Shown here: piece after piece, positions 15,842 to 25,795 of the stretch
Layout: each line of letters starts with the position of its first letter
Position numbering within the stretch: position 1 is the first letter of the stretch
Assembly: GCF_009758125.1 (NCBI RefSeq)
Contig: NZ_WRXO01000003.1
Coordinates: 62,001 to 126,000, forward strand
Length of the DNA stretch: 64,000 nt
Direction of reading: 5' to 3'
Origin: Chitinophaga oryziterrae
Lineage (GTDB): Bacteria > Bacteroidota > Bacteroidia > Chitinophagales > Chitinophagaceae
Program-made: the position numbers and the translations under genes
The notes under the pieces: model-generated
Databases searched by the model: none
The model's input: only the letters and a program-made list of their open reading frames with translations
Told to the model about the DNA's origin: nothing

Positions 15842-16735
15842 ATGGTGAGGAATAAAAGACGTGATGGATTTGAAGGTGAAAAGCTCATCAGTTTGCCGGA
15901 GGCTGTCTGTACCAACCTGGTAAAGAACTTCCCTGCTACCAGTCAGATTTACATCACGCATATCGGGTATTTCCCCAAGGCCACCTTCCATCACCGGCAA
16001 CGAAGGAATGGTTGCAGGGATAACATCCTGATCTATTGTATGAGAGGCAAAGGATGGTATACCATAGGCAGTAACCATTATGTAGTGAGCCCTAACGAGT
16101 TTGTGATTATACCTGCCACCAGTGAATATCTGCGTTATGGCGCTGATGATGAGGACCCCTGGACTATCTATTGGGTACATTTCAGCGGAAAGGATATGGG
16201 CAGCTTTAATACTTCTTTCGGGATAGGGCTGACGGATGGCCCGCGTCAGATCCCTTTAAATGAAAAAGGACTGGAGATCTGGGATAATATGTTCCGAAGC
16301 CTTGCGATGGGATATAGTACTGAAAACCTGTGCAATGCCAACTTCTTACTGTATCATTTTCTGGCCACTTTTCTGTATCCCGGTAAACATCTCCCGGAGA
16401 AAAAACAATCGGAAGAAAATTATATCACCCAGTCTATCCTGCATATGCGCAGTGAATTGCATGGGAAATTGACAGTGGAAGAAATGGCTGCCAGACACAA
16501 ATTATCAGCATCCTATTTTTCTACCCAGTTCCGTAAGGCAACAGGCATGCCGCCAATAGATTATTTCATTCACCTTAAAATACAGAAAGCCTGTCAGTTA
16601 CTGTATAAGGATAATATAAAAGTAAAGGAGGTAGCAGAAGCAATAGGCTATGAAGATCCTTATTATTTCTCCCGGCTTTTTAAAAAGTATATGAACGTAT
16701 CACCGGAACAGTACAAGTCAATGAGAGAAAAATAA
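15842..16735 (+). CDS. AraC-family regulator of the fucose-type PUL
   Basis: This is a 297-residue cytoplasmic transcriptional regulator. The N-terminal half is an AraC cupin (about residues 40-160: ILIYCMRGKGWYTIG, FVIIPATSEYLRYG, DPWTIYWVHFSG), expected to bind a sugar. The C-terminal 100 residues are a double helix-turn-helix (MAARHKLSASYFSTQFRKAT; VAEAIGYEDPYYFSRLFKKY). The paralogous protein at 29838-30737 has the same N-terminal signature (GFDGQQLIVLP versus GFEGEKLISLP here). It lies 145 bp before the SusC gene on the same strand, so it is probably the activator of that locus in response to a released sugar such as fucose. Confidence 0.92.
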   Translation: MVRNKRRDGFEGEKLISLPEAVCTNLVKNFPATSQIYITHIGYFPKATFHHRQRRNGCRDNILIYCMRGKGWYTIGSNHYVVSPNEFVIIPATSEYLRYGADDEDPWTIYWVHFSGKDMGSFNTSFGIGLTDGPRQIPLNEKGLEIWDNMFRSLAMGYSTENLCNANFLLYHFLATFLYPGKHLPEKKQSEENYITQSILHMRSELHGKLTVEEMAARHKLSASYFSTQFRKATGMPPIDYFIHLKIQKACQLLYKDNIKVKEVAEAIGYEDPYYFSRLFKKYMNVSPEQYKSMREK

Positions 16736-16769
16736 TAGAATAATCCATTATAATGAAAGAATAGGCTAT

Positions 16770-16799
16770 TTTGGATATACCCGCCTGCACCTAATTTTA
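16770..16799 (+). promoter_or_regulatory. Candidate promoter of the SusC operon
   Basis: TTTG (16770-16773) and TAATTTTA (16792-16799) are separated by 18 bp, close to the Bacteroidota -33/-7 spacing. The second box deviates from TAnnTTTG at its last base. It lies 82 bp before the SusC start codon, leaving room for a leader. Confidence 0.35.
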
Positions 16800-16880
16800 T
16801 GCCGTTATGAAGAAACAATTCGAGGGCATTTAGGACCAATCAAAATCTAATATTTTTTACTGATTCAAACTTCCACGAGT

Positions 16881-19800
16881 ATGAAAAGAGGCAAGCTATG
16901 TGGTAATGCGTTATGTATTACTTTATTGCTCTTATTCACCTGTATCCGTATCTATGCACAAACGCCAACTAAAATTACTGTTATCGGAACTGTTACCGAT
17001 TCCCTGGGTAATTTAATTCCAGGCGCCAGCGTTGTCGTAGAAAATAAACGCAATACAGGTGCTTCCACGAATGAAAACGGACAATTTATTTTAGATGTAT
17101 CTCCCGGTACCAGACTGCTTATAACAGCAATAGGGTTTCAATCCGGTAGTGTACTGATAAAGTCCGCAGACACAAAGATCAGGGTTGTACTGAAAGAAAA
17201 GAACTCCAAACTGGAAGAGGTGGTGATCACCGCTTTTGGTAAGAAGCAGCGAAAAGAAGCCGTAGTCGGTTCCGTTACCAGTGTACAACCTGAGAATCTA
17301 AAGATCCCTTCCAGTAACCTGACCACCGCCCTCGCCGGGCAGGTTGCCGGTATTGTCGCTTACCAGCGAAGCGGGCAACCAGGGCAGGACAATGCTACTT
17401 TTTTTATCAGGGGGGTGACTACATTTGGTTATAAGCAGGACCCGCTGATACTGGTCGATAACGTAGAGCTGACCTCTAGTGACCTGGCACGCTTACAGGT
17501 AGATGATATCGCCAGCTTCTCCATTTTAAAGGATGCCAGCGCTACTTCTTTATATGGCGCCAGGGGAGCGAACGGTGTGATCCTCGTTACCACCAAAGAA
17601 GGTAAGGTGGGAAAGGCAAAGGTAAATGCCCGTGTTGAAAACGGGATCTCCCAGCCAACAAAACGTTTGGAGATTGCAGACCCTATTACTTACATGAAAC
17701 TGTACAATGAAGCGATTACCACAAGGAACCCGCTGCAACCACCATTGTTCAGTCAGAATAAGATCCTGAATACGGAGCAGACACTGAAAAATGCACCGGG
17801 AAGTAATCCTTATGTATACCCGGCCGTAGACTGGATGAAACTGATGTTCAAAGACCGCACGACTACCCAGCGCGCTAACCTCAGCGTAAGCGGTGGGGGA
17901 GGCGTAGCCCGTTATTATGTAGCAGGTTCTTATAACGTCGATAATGGGATCTTAAAGGAGAGTGGGGCTAACAGCTTTCATAACAACGTGAAGTTTCAGA
18001 ACTACCAGTTAAGGTCTAATGTGAATATAGATGTGACACCTACCACAGAACTGATAGTAAGACTGTCCGGTAACTTCAATGATTATAACGGTCCTATTAC
18101 CAATGATGCGTCTTTTGCAACGGACCTTTATAGTCAGGCCATGCATACCAGTCCGGTGTTATTCCCGGCACTCTACGCACCCGACGAAGCCAATGTGTAC
18201 ACAAAACATATCCTGTTCGGGAATTCCAATGAAGGAGGCACGGCAACAGGGGTAGGATATACCAATCCGCTGGCCAATATGCTGAAAGGATATAAACGCT
18301 TTTCCGAATCCAGGTTATCCGCACAATTTGAAGTTAACCAGAAATTAAGCTTCGTAGTTCCGGGTTTAACTTTCCGCGGGTTGTTCAGTACCAACCGGTA
18401 TGCCTATTTCGATAATCAGATGGCCTACCAGCCGTTTTTTTACAATATTGCTACCTACGACCAGTTAACGGATAAATACACGTTAAAATGGCTTAATCCG
18501 CAAACTACAGGGGGTGGGGTAGCCACAGAATATCTGGTATACTATCCCGGCTATAAGAACATGAACACCTTTCTGTATTTACAGGGTATCCTGGAATACA
18601 GCGGGGACTTTGGCAAACATAATGTAAGCAGCTCCGTGGTAGCTACCCGCCAGCAGACACTGTATGCCAATGCGCTGGACCCGAATACGCAGTTGCCCAG
18701 CCTGCAGTATTCATTGCCCTACCGCAACCTCGGGCTGGCTGGCCGTGCTACCTACTCTTATAACAGACGCTATTTCCTGGAATTCAGCTTTGGGTATAAC
18801 GGGTCCGAACGTTTTTCGGCAAACCATCGTTATGGGTTCTTTCCCACCCTGGGCGCTTCATGGGTAATATCGAACGAGCCATTCTGGAAAGGAATGACAG
18901 GTTTCGTGGACAGGTTAAAAATAAGAGGCAGTTACGGGTTGGCGGGTAATGATGCCATCGGTTCCCAACGTTTCTTTTACATGTCTGATGTTAACCTGAA
19001 TGCAGGTTATCCTACTTACTTCGGTACCAATAACGGCTATATCCGTAATGGAGTGTATATCAATAATTACGCTAATCCTGATGTTACCTGGGAGACTTCC
19101 AAACAAACCAACCTCGGACTGGAAGTGACCCTCTTTAAGAACCTGAACATCATTGCAGAGATTTATAAGCAGCATCGTGAGAATATCCTGATGAACAGGG
19201 CCTCTATTCCATCTACAATGGGACTGGAAGCCGGTATTGCTGCCAACCTTGGTTCCGCTTCTTCAAAAGGGCTTGATCTGGAAATGAATTACAAACAGAA
19301 CTTCGGGGAACATCTGTGGGTATCCGCAAGAGGTAACCTTACTGCTACCGAAAATAAGTATGAACGTTATGAAGAGCCGGTATATGCTGAAGCATGGCGG
19401 TACCGGGCCGGAAAGCCTATCAACCAGAACTTCGGATACATTGCAGAAAGACTTTTCGTAGATGATAAAGAAGCCGCTGTTTCTCCCCGGCAGATCTTCT
19501 CTACCAATGGTATTGCACCAATAGGCGGAGATATCAAATACAGGGATATCAATAAGGACGGACAGATTACAGAAGCCGATAAAGTACCTATAGGATTGCC
19601 TACTACGCCACAAATAGTGTACGGGTTCGGATTTTCTGCCGGCTACAGGAACTTTGATCTGTCGGCCTTTTTCCAGGGACTGGCACGCACTACGTTGTTT
19701 ATAGATCCAAGATATGTAAGCCCTTTCGTTATACCGCCTTCTGGTTCCAATATCAATGGACAATCACAGTTAATGAAAGCCTGGGCTGACGATCACTGGT

Positions 19801-20117
19801 CTGAAGAAAATCAGAACCTGTATGCACAGTACCCCCGGTTAGCTACCAGTGCCACATTAATAGACAATAACCTGCAAACAAGCACCTGGTGGATGCGTGA
19901 CGGAAGTTTTATCCGTCTGAAATCCCTTGAATTCGGGTACACCCTGCCAAAGAGCATATTGAAGAGAGCCGCTATATCCAATTGCAGGATCTACTTCAGT
20001 GGCTTAAACCTGTTCACCTGGAGCCGCTTTAAACTGTGGGACCCTGAACTGGGTGGTAATGGATTTGCCTATCCTGTGCAGAAGGTTTTCAATGCGGGAT
20101 TAAATGTTAACTTCTAA
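16881..20117 (+). CDS. SusC/RagA-type TonB-linked outer-membrane transporter
   Basis: This is the outer-membrane channel of the fucose-type PUL, which takes up oligosaccharides with its SusD lid using TonB energy. The 1078 residues contain a signal peptide (to about residue 27) and a carboxypeptidase-regulatory-like domain (about 33-110). A TonB-dependent plug follows, with the SusC signature LYGARGANGVILVTTKEGK near residue 225, and then a 22-strand barrel up to a terminal Phe. Near residue 890 there is a calcium-type loop, DINKDGQITEAD. The coding region ends inside the SusD gene's longest frame but 10 bp before its likely start. No STN domain is present, so it is not part of a sigma/anti-sigma signalling chain and fits AraC control. 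Confidence 0.95.
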   Translation: MKRGKLCGNALCITLLLLFTCIRIYAQTPTKITVIGTVTDSLGNLIPGASVVVENKRNTGASTNENGQFILDVSPGTRLLITAIGFQSGSVLIKSADTKIRVVLKEKNSKLEEVVITAFGKKQRKEAVVGSVTSVQPENLKIPSSNLTTALAGQVAGIVAYQRSGQPGQDNATFFIRGVTTFGYKQDPLILVDNVELTSSDLARLQVDDIASFSILKDASATSLYGARGANGVILVTTKEGKVGKAKVNARVENGISQPTKRLEIADPITYMKLYNEAITTRNPLQPPLFSQNKILNTEQTLKNAPGSNPYVYPAVDWMKLMFKDRTTTQRANLSVSGGGGVARYYVAGSYNVDNGILKESGANSFHNNVKFQNYQLRSNVNIDVTPTTELIVRLSGNFNDYNGPITNDASFATDLYSQAMHTSPVLFPALYAPDEANVYTKHILFGNSNEGGTATGVGYTNPLANMLKGYKRFSESRLSAQFEVNQKLSFVVPGLTFRGLFSTNRYAYFDNQMAYQPFFYNIATYDQLTDKYTLKWLNPQTTGGGVATEYLVYYPGYKNMNTFLYLQGILEYSGDFGKHNVSSSVVATRQQTLYANALDPNTQLPSLQYSLPYRNLGLAGRATYSYNRRYFLEFSFGYNGSERFSANHRYGFFPTLGASWVISNEPFWKGMTGFVDRLKIRGSYGLAGNDAIGSQRFFYMSDVNLNAGYPTYFGTNNGYIRNGVYINNYANPDVTWETSKQTNLGLEVTLFKNLNIIAEIYKQHRENILMNRASIPSTMGLEAGIAANLGSASSKGLDLEMNYKQNFGEHLWVSARGNLTATENKYERYEEPVYAEAWRYRAGKPINQNFGYIAERLFVDDKEAAVSPRQIFSTNGIAPIGGDIKYRDINKDGQITEADKVPIGLPTTPQIVYGFGFSAGYRNFDLSAFFQGLARTTLFIDPRYVSPFVIPPSGSNINGQSQLMKAWADDHWSEENQNLYAQYPRLATSATLIDNNLQTSTWWMRDGSFIRLKSLEFGYTLPKSILKRAAISNCRIYFSGLNLFTWSRFKLWDPELGGNGFAYPVQKVFNAGLNVNF

Positions 20118-20127
20118 AACTACAACG

Positions 20128-22026
20128 ATGAGAAGTATTTATTTCCTGATATTATTACTATCTGCTGTTTCCTGTAAGAAATACCTGAATGTAACGCCGG
20201 AAAATGTAGGTACACTGGAATATGCTTTCAGAAACAGGAATGAAGCAGAGAACTATCTCTTTACCTGTTATTCCACTTTACAGTTTTTTGGCAATGTGGC
20301 AATGAATGCCGGTTTTACAGGTTCCGCGGAAATTATATATCCCAACAACCTGAGTGAGCATCCTGTATTTGAAGGAGGCTTTAATATGATACGCGGTACA
20401 CAAAACGTGATCTCTCCTTCACTGAATTACTGGGATGGAGAAAACGGTGGTGTGCCATTGTATGTGGCTATCCGCAGATGTAATATTTTCCTGGATAATA
20501 TAGACCTGCCGGTAGATCTTTCTGTTGCGGAAAAAAAGAGATGGATCGCAGAGGCTAAATTCATGAAAGCCTATTATCATTTTTATTTGGCCAGGATGTA
20601 CGGCGCTATTCCTGTAATCAGGAAAAACCTGCCTGTGAATGCTTCTACAGAAGAAGTGAGAGTAAAAAGAGAACCAGTCGATTCTGTGTTTAATTATATC
20701 GTACAACTACTGGATGAGGCAATTCCGGATCTGCCACCTTCCATCGAAAACCAGGTGAAAGAATTAGGGCGTGTTACCAGCATCGCCGCCATGTCTGTAA
20801 AGGCAGAGGTATTGGCTACACAGGCCAGTCCGTTGTTTAACGGCAATCCTGATTATGCGGGATTTAAGGACAAAGATGGGAGAGCATTGTTCCCGGCAGG
20901 GTATGATGCGCAGAAATGGCAACGGGCGGCTGATGCCTGTAAGGCGGCAATATTGGCCAGCGAAGAACAGGGCCTTCATTTGTATACATTCATTGTGCCT
21001 GCCAACATCAGCAAGTTATCCGATTCGCTGAAGCAGTTGCTCACTATCCAGAATGCTGTTACCGAGAAATGGGATGTAAACCCGGAACTCATCTGGGCGT
21101 TGAACCCAACGTTTGGGTATCAATCATGCTGCATACCCCGTATGACTTCCAAATCTGTCGCAAACGTAACATCTGCGGCTTCGAATTTTGCTGTGCCGGA
21201 GTCTGTAACAGAGTTGTTCTATACCCGTAACGGCGTGCCTATCAACGAAGATAAAACATGGGATTATGCAGGACGTTACGGCTTGCGCAGCGGGGACCCT
21301 GCAAATAAATATTATATCCGGGAAGGGTATGAGACAATTAAGGCCCACTTTAACAGAGAACCCCGCTTTTATGCCAGCATAGGTTTTGATGGGGGCATCT
21401 GGTTTGGGAATGGTGTGCTGGACCAGGATAATGCATTGTCTGTGCAGGCGAAAGGCAACACTTCTTTTGCAGGACCTAAAGACCTGATCAGGATTAACAT
21501 TACCGGCAACTGGCCCAAGAAGCTGGTGCATTACCAGACAGTGTTTGATGATGGATTGCAGGAAGTCGCTTATCACTTGCCTATGATCCGGCTGTCGGGC
21601 CTGTATTTATTATATGCGGAAGCATTGAATGAAGTGAATGGCCCTACAGCAGAAGTATTCCAGTATATAGACCGTGTAAGGCAAAGGGCCGGCTTGCAGG
21701 GAATACAGGATGCATGGAGTAACTATTCCCGGTCACCGGGTAAGCCATCCACTAAAGATGGTTTACGCCAGATCATTCATCAGGAGCGTAGAATAGAATT
21801 GTGTTTTGAAGCACAGAGCGGATGGGATTTACGCAGATGGAAAGAATTACAGGGTGTGTTAAGTAACCCATTACAAGGCTGGAGTATTTACGAAACCAGT
21901 TCTGCTAATTATTACCGTTTGCAAACACAGCTGGTACCTTCTTATGGAATCAGGGAATATCTCTGGCCTGTAAAGGATATAGATCTTACCATCAATCCCA
22001 ATCTGATACAGTCTTTATACTGGTAA
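20128..22026 (+). CDS. SusD/RagB-type surface glycan-binding lipoprotein
   Basis: This outer-membrane lipoprotein forms the lid of the neighbouring SusC channel and binds glycan. I start it at 20128 (MRSIYFLILLLSAVSCKKYL), where a lipoprotein signal peptide with the lipobox SAVSC appears; a longer frame from 20104 would overlap the SusC gene and hide the signal. The family's helical fold with TPR-like packing is visible (AEAKFMKAYYHFYLARMYGA near residue 155, ERRIELCFEAQSGWDLRRW near 560). At 632 residues it is longer than most SusD proteins, with extra sequence in the central ligand-binding part. It is translated in series with the SusC gene. Confidence 0.94.
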   Translation: MRSIYFLILLLSAVSCKKYLNVTPENVGTLEYAFRNRNEAENYLFTCYSTLQFFGNVAMNAGFTGSAEIIYPNNLSEHPVFEGGFNMIRGTQNVISPSLNYWDGENGGVPLYVAIRRCNIFLDNIDLPVDLSVAEKKRWIAEAKFMKAYYHFYLARMYGAIPVIRKNLPVNASTEEVRVKREPVDSVFNYIVQLLDEAIPDLPPSIENQVKELGRVTSIAAMSVKAEVLATQASPLFNGNPDYAGFKDKDGRALFPAGYDAQKWQRAADACKAAILASEEQGLHLYTFIVPANISKLSDSLKQLLTIQNAVTEKWDVNPELIWALNPTFGYQSCCIPRMTSKSVANVTSAASNFAVPESVTELFYTRNGVPINEDKTWDYAGRYGLRSGDPANKYYIREGYETIKAHFNREPRFYASIGFDGGIWFGNGVLDQDNALSVQAKGNTSFAGPKDLIRINITGNWPKKLVHYQTVFDDGLQEVAYHLPMIRLSGLYLLYAEALNEVNGPTAEVFQYIDRVRQRAGLQGIQDAWSNYSRSPGKPSTKDGLRQIIHQERRIELCFEAQSGWDLRRWKELQGVLSNPLQGWSIYETSSANYYRLQTQLVPSYGIREYLWPVKDIDLTINPNLIQSLYW

Positions 22027-22045
22027 TTATCAAAAAAATACAATT

Positions 22046-23254
22046 ATGAAAAACATCTATAGTTGTGTATGCCTGCTGTTGCTTTTCTCCTGTTCCAAAC
22101 TGGAGAATTACAACGGTGTGGTGTCTACAGATAAATCAAAGCCGGGTATAGTAACAGATATTAAGGTGATCAACTTTAACGGTGGTGCTTATATTACTTA
22201 CAGCCTGCCATCATCTGCCAATATCCTCTATGTACTGGCCGATTATAAAGTGAACGGTACGCTTAGCCGCCAAACCAAATCCAGTTATTATTCAGATACT
22301 ATTGTCGTGAATGGCTTTGCGGATAGTAAAGAGTATGAAGTAACCCTGCATGTGGTAAGTCGTGCAAATGTGATGTCTGATGCTGTAGTAGCGAAAGTAT
22401 ATCCGGATACACCCGTGTATAAAATGATCTTTCCTACAGTGAACGTAACACCTGATTTTGGAGGTGTGAATATTAAAGCGCTGAATAAATTCAAACAACC
22501 TGTAGGCATAATACTGGTAGAGACAGATCCTGTTACCAACCGCTACGAGATCAGAGACCAGTATTATACCAAGTCTGATACGATTAATTATTCGGTAAGA
22601 GGGATGGATACCTTACCTAAGAACTTCGGGATTTATATCCAGGACCAATGGGGGAATATCTCTGACACACTGAAACAGACGCTCAGTCCTATTTTCGAAA
22701 CACAGTTGGATAAGAACAAATTCTTTGTAGACAAACTGGCTACGGATGCCAAGATAGGATACGGCTGGGAATTGCCCTATATGTGGGATGGTAATACAGA
22801 TGGTAGTAGTACCGGCTGGCACACATTACCCGGCAGTACTTTCCCTATCACCGCTACTTTTGGTTTGGGCGTATCTGCGAAACTAAGCCGGTTTGCATTA
22901 TGGCAGCGCACAGGACAGTATACTTACAGTCATGGTAATCCCCGTGATTTTACCATATGGGGATCTGAGAAAGATAACCCGGCAGATGTACAGTTGCCGG
23001 TAACTTCCGCACAGGGTGATATGGCGGGCGACTGGATCAATATGGGTAACTATCATTATCCTGATCCGCCCTCCGGTGCCAGACCAGGGGCTGTCACTGA
23101 TGAAGATATTGCCTTTGCCGAAGCAGGCGTAAACTTCAATATCCCGCTAGCGAATCCGAGGGTGAAGTTTATCCGCTTTGCAGTAGCTGATACCTGGTCG
23201 GGAGGAGATTTTGCGCACGTAATAGAAATTACTTTCTGGGGTAACCCGTATTAA
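22046..23254 (+). CDS. PUL surface lipoprotein, DUF4959-DUF5126-DUF5000 type
   Basis: The 402-residue protein is exported as a lipoprotein (lipobox LLLFSC, residue 16). The order seen is an Fn3/Ig-like N-terminal domain (about 30-120; DUF4959 type), a second sandwich (about 125-220; DUF5126 type) and a C-terminal discoidin/F5-8-type carbohydrate-binding fold (about 240-400; DUF5000 type, with FALWQRTGQYTYSHGNPRDF and VKFIRFAVADTW). Such proteins sit after SusD in many Bacteroidota PULs and probably bind glycans at the cell surface. It lies 19 bp after the SusD gene. Confidence 0.85.
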   Translation: MKNIYSCVCLLLLFSCSKLENYNGVVSTDKSKPGIVTDIKVINFNGGAYITYSLPSSANILYVLADYKVNGTLSRQTKSSYYSDTIVVNGFADSKEYEVTLHVVSRANVMSDAVVAKVYPDTPVYKMIFPTVNVTPDFGGVNIKALNKFKQPVGIILVETDPVTNRYEIRDQYYTKSDTINYSVRGMDTLPKNFGIYIQDQWGNISDTLKQTLSPIFETQLDKNKFFVDKLATDAKIGYGWELPYMWDGNTDGSSTGWHTLPGSTFPITATFGLGVSAKLSRFALWQRTGQYTYSHGNPRDFTIWGSEKDNPADVQLPVTSAQGDMAGDWINMGNYHYPDPPSGARPGAVTDEDIAFAEAGVNFNIPLANPRVKFIRFAVADTWSGGDFAHVIEITFWGNPY

Positions 23255-23265
23255 AATATGCAACT

Positions 23266-24462
23266 ATGAGATTATTCATTTTAGCAGGTCTTATTTGCAT
23301 GATGGGATGCAGCAAGAAGGCTACTGATTACCGCTCTTTTTTAAACGGTGGAGAGATCATATATCCCGGCACAGTCTCAAATATCAAAGTATCTCCGGGC
23401 AACGGACGTATACAGATCCGCTGGCAACCCAGTCCGGACCCCAGTGTGAAGAAGTATATTGTCTTCTGGAATAATGGTATTGATTCATCTGTAATACCGG
23501 CTACCACGGACAAACCGGGTGATACCGTTAAATGTATCATCAGTAACCTGAGCGAATACACGTATAATTTTCTGATTTATTCCTACGACTCAGCAGGCAA
23601 CCGTTCTATTGCTTCTGAGATCAATAATATAAAAGTATATGGCAACAGTTACCTGAGCAGCCTGTATAACCGGCCTTATGATATCATAGAACCTGGTGTA
23701 TATACTTCACCTACTGCTGTTACATTGAAATTTGGTACGCCGGATACTATCAACGTTACTACTGAAATCCGCTATACGGATGCAAATGGAATAACGCAAC
23801 AGCAATGGTTATCTCCCGACAGTACGTCTATCAGTATTGACAGTTATCAACCGGGATCCACTATTTATTATAAATCGGGATATATACCTGTGCGCGGCGC
23901 CATAGATACCTTCTTCGTCACTTATTACGATTCTCTTCCGCATATCCCCGTGTTATGTAATAAATCATTGTTCAGTGCTTTGCAATTACCGAATGATGTA
24001 GGGACCTATGAAGGTCAGACAGGATTGGATAAACTATGGGATGGAAGCGTAGGGCCACAATCTTACCCTAATATTTTCCATAGTGACGGCAGCCATTCCT
24101 TACCACATCATTTTACATTTGATATGGGACAGCTATATAACGAGTTAACACATGTGGAAATCACCGGAAGAAATTGCTGTAACAACCCCGACCATTTTGA
24201 AGTATGGGGAATTGCAGATATTACGAATGCTGCGACAACATTACCAGGTAATGATGCCGGTTGGAAAGACGAAGCAATTGCAAAGGGCTGGACATTGTTA
24301 CAGGACGTTACAAGAACAGATGATGGCATAGCGCCGTTTAAAATTAACCTGAGGAGTGATATTCCACCGGTAAGATATATCAGGATCAGGGTATTGCATG
24401 TAACAAGTGGAGATGGAAGTTATAGTAACATCAGTGAATTGTCTTTCTGGGCAAGGCCATAA
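23266..24462 (+). CDS. PUL surface lipoprotein, DUF4998 with C-terminal discoidin-like domain
   Basis: The protein has 398 residues with a lipoprotein signal (LICMMGC). An N-terminal DUF4998/Fn3-like part (IRWQPSPDPSVKKYIVFW near residue 60) is followed by a second sandwich and then a C-terminal F5/8-type sugar-binding fold (HVEITGRNCCNNPDHFEVWG; VRYIRIRVLHVTSGDGSYSN). It is a neighbour of similar layout to the preceding lipoprotein and probably an additional glycan-binding surface protein. Spacing of 11 bp supports one operon. Confidence 0.82.
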   Translation: MRLFILAGLICMMGCSKKATDYRSFLNGGEIIYPGTVSNIKVSPGNGRIQIRWQPSPDPSVKKYIVFWNNGIDSSVIPATTDKPGDTVKCIISNLSEYTYNFLIYSYDSAGNRSIASEINNIKVYGNSYLSSLYNRPYDIIEPGVYTSPTAVTLKFGTPDTINVTTEIRYTDANGITQQQWLSPDSTSISIDSYQPGSTIYYKSGYIPVRGAIDTFFVTYYDSLPHIPVLCNKSLFSALQLPNDVGTYEGQTGLDKLWDGSVGPQSYPNIFHSDGSHSLPHHFTFDMGQLYNELTHVEITGRNCCNNPDHFEVWGIADITNAATTLPGNDAGWKDEAIAKGWTLLQDVTRTDDGIAPFKINLRSDIPPVRYIRIRVLHVTSGDGSYSNISELSFWARP

Positions 24463-24496
24463 AAATTATATTTATCAGGTCTCAAACATATAAATC

Positions 24497-25795
24497 ATGA
24501 AACAATTAGTAGTCGTATTCTTTTTATGCCTGTCACATGCAATGGCACAACAAAAAATGGTAGACCCGGCCATTAAGACGCCGGTCAGGGTAATGGATGA
24601 TTTTATGAGCAAACGCTTTGGAATGTTTATCCACTGGGGGCCCGTAACACTCCGGGGAACAGAAATAGGCTGGAGCAGAAACAACGAAGTACCGGAAGCC
24701 GATTATGACAGCCTGTACCACGAGTTCAATCCGGTGTTATTTAATGCGGAAGCATGGGTGGAAACAGCGAAGGACGCTGGGATGAAATACCTGACCATCA
24801 CCTCTAAACACCATGATGGTTTTTGTTTATGGCCAACTGCTTACTCCTCTTACAACATTATGAATACCCCTTTTAAAAGGGATGTAGTAGGAGAACTGGC
24901 AGCCGCCTGTAAAAAATACGACATCAGATTCTGTATCTATTTCACGGTGCTCGACTGGCATGATAAAGATTATGCTATTCATAATCCTCATAAACCGGTT
25001 ATTGATCGGGCTGCTGATATGAACAAATTTGTAGCGAGGATGAAAAATGAGCTGAAAGAGATCATTACAAAATATCATCCTTATATGCTGTGGTTTGATG
25101 GTAACTGGGAAAGCCCATGGACACAGGATTATGCAGTAGATGTATACAGCTATCTTAAAAAGCTGGATCCCAATGTGATTATCAATAACCGGTTAAGCAC
25201 CAGCAAACTACAGGATACATTAATCTCTGTAAGAGCCGGGGATTACAATACACCTGAACAACGAATAGGAGAACTGGATATGACGCAACCATGGGAATCC
25301 TGTATGACAATCGCAAACCAGTGGGCATGGAAACCTAATGATCAGATGAAGTCTTTGAAAGAGTGTATACAAACACTGGCAAAATCTTCCGGTGGAAATG
25401 GGAACCTGCTCTTTAATGTAGGCCCTATGCTGGACGGACGTATGGAAGCGCGTCAGGTAGCACGATTAAAGGAAATGGGGACCTGGCTGAATAAGTACGG
25501 AGAAAGCATCTATAACACCAAAGGCGGTCCTTATAAACCCAATGCGGTATATGCTGCAACACGGAGAGGAAATAAGATCTACCTGCATGTATTTGAAGCA
25601 AAACATACACTTGAGTTGCCTGCTATTCCCGGTCGTAAGATTGAGAAAGCATATTTATTAAAAGGAGCAGCAGTGACGTATAAACAGGATACAAATGCAG
25701 TAACCATTGATTTGCCTGATCCGTTGACAGATGTAAACGATACAGTAATTGTCCTGGAATTAAATGGAAGTACAATAGATATACCGGTAATATGA
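24497..25795 (+). CDS. Alpha-L-fucosidase, GH29
   Basis: This is a secreted retaining exo-fucosidase that releases L-fucose from glycan ends. The 432 residues open with a signal peptide ending in AMA (about residue 17). The GH29 barrel is clear: RFGMFIHWG (40-48), TSKHHDGFCLW (102-112) and the nucleophile Asp201 in LWFDGNWE. In GH29 the acid/base is poorly conserved; I cannot assign it. The C-terminal domain is a short beta sandwich, smaller than in 500-residue members. The enzyme is the only glycoside hydrolase in this operon, so it defines the substrate as fucosylated. The stop overlaps the ATG of the next gene by 4 bp. Confidence 0.93.
   Translation: MKQLVVVFFLCLSHAMAQQKMVDPAIKTPVRVMDDFMSKRFGMFIHWGPVTLRGTEIGWSRNNEVPEADYDSLYHEFNPVLFNAEAWVETAKDAGMKYLTITSKHHDGFCLWPTAYSSYNIMNTPFKRDVVGELAAACKKYDIRFCIYFTVLDWHDKDYAIHNPHKPVIDRAADMNKFVARMKNELKEIITKYHPYMLWFDGNWESPWTQDYAVDVYSYLKKLDPNVIINNRLSTSKLQDTLISVRAGDYNTPEQRIGELDMTQPWESCMTIANQWAWKPNDQMKSLKECIQTLAKSSGGNGNLLFNVGPMLDGRMEARQVARLKEMGTWLNKYGESIYNTKGGPYKPNAVYAATRRGNKIYLHVFEAKHTLELPAIPGRKIEKAYLLKGAAVTYKQDTNAVTIDLPDPLTDVNDTVIVLELNGSTIDIPVI

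Noticed and set aside
19263..19763. Antisense open frame of 166 codons within the first SusC gene
   Set aside because: The SusC reading is certain, and the antisense product has no family features.
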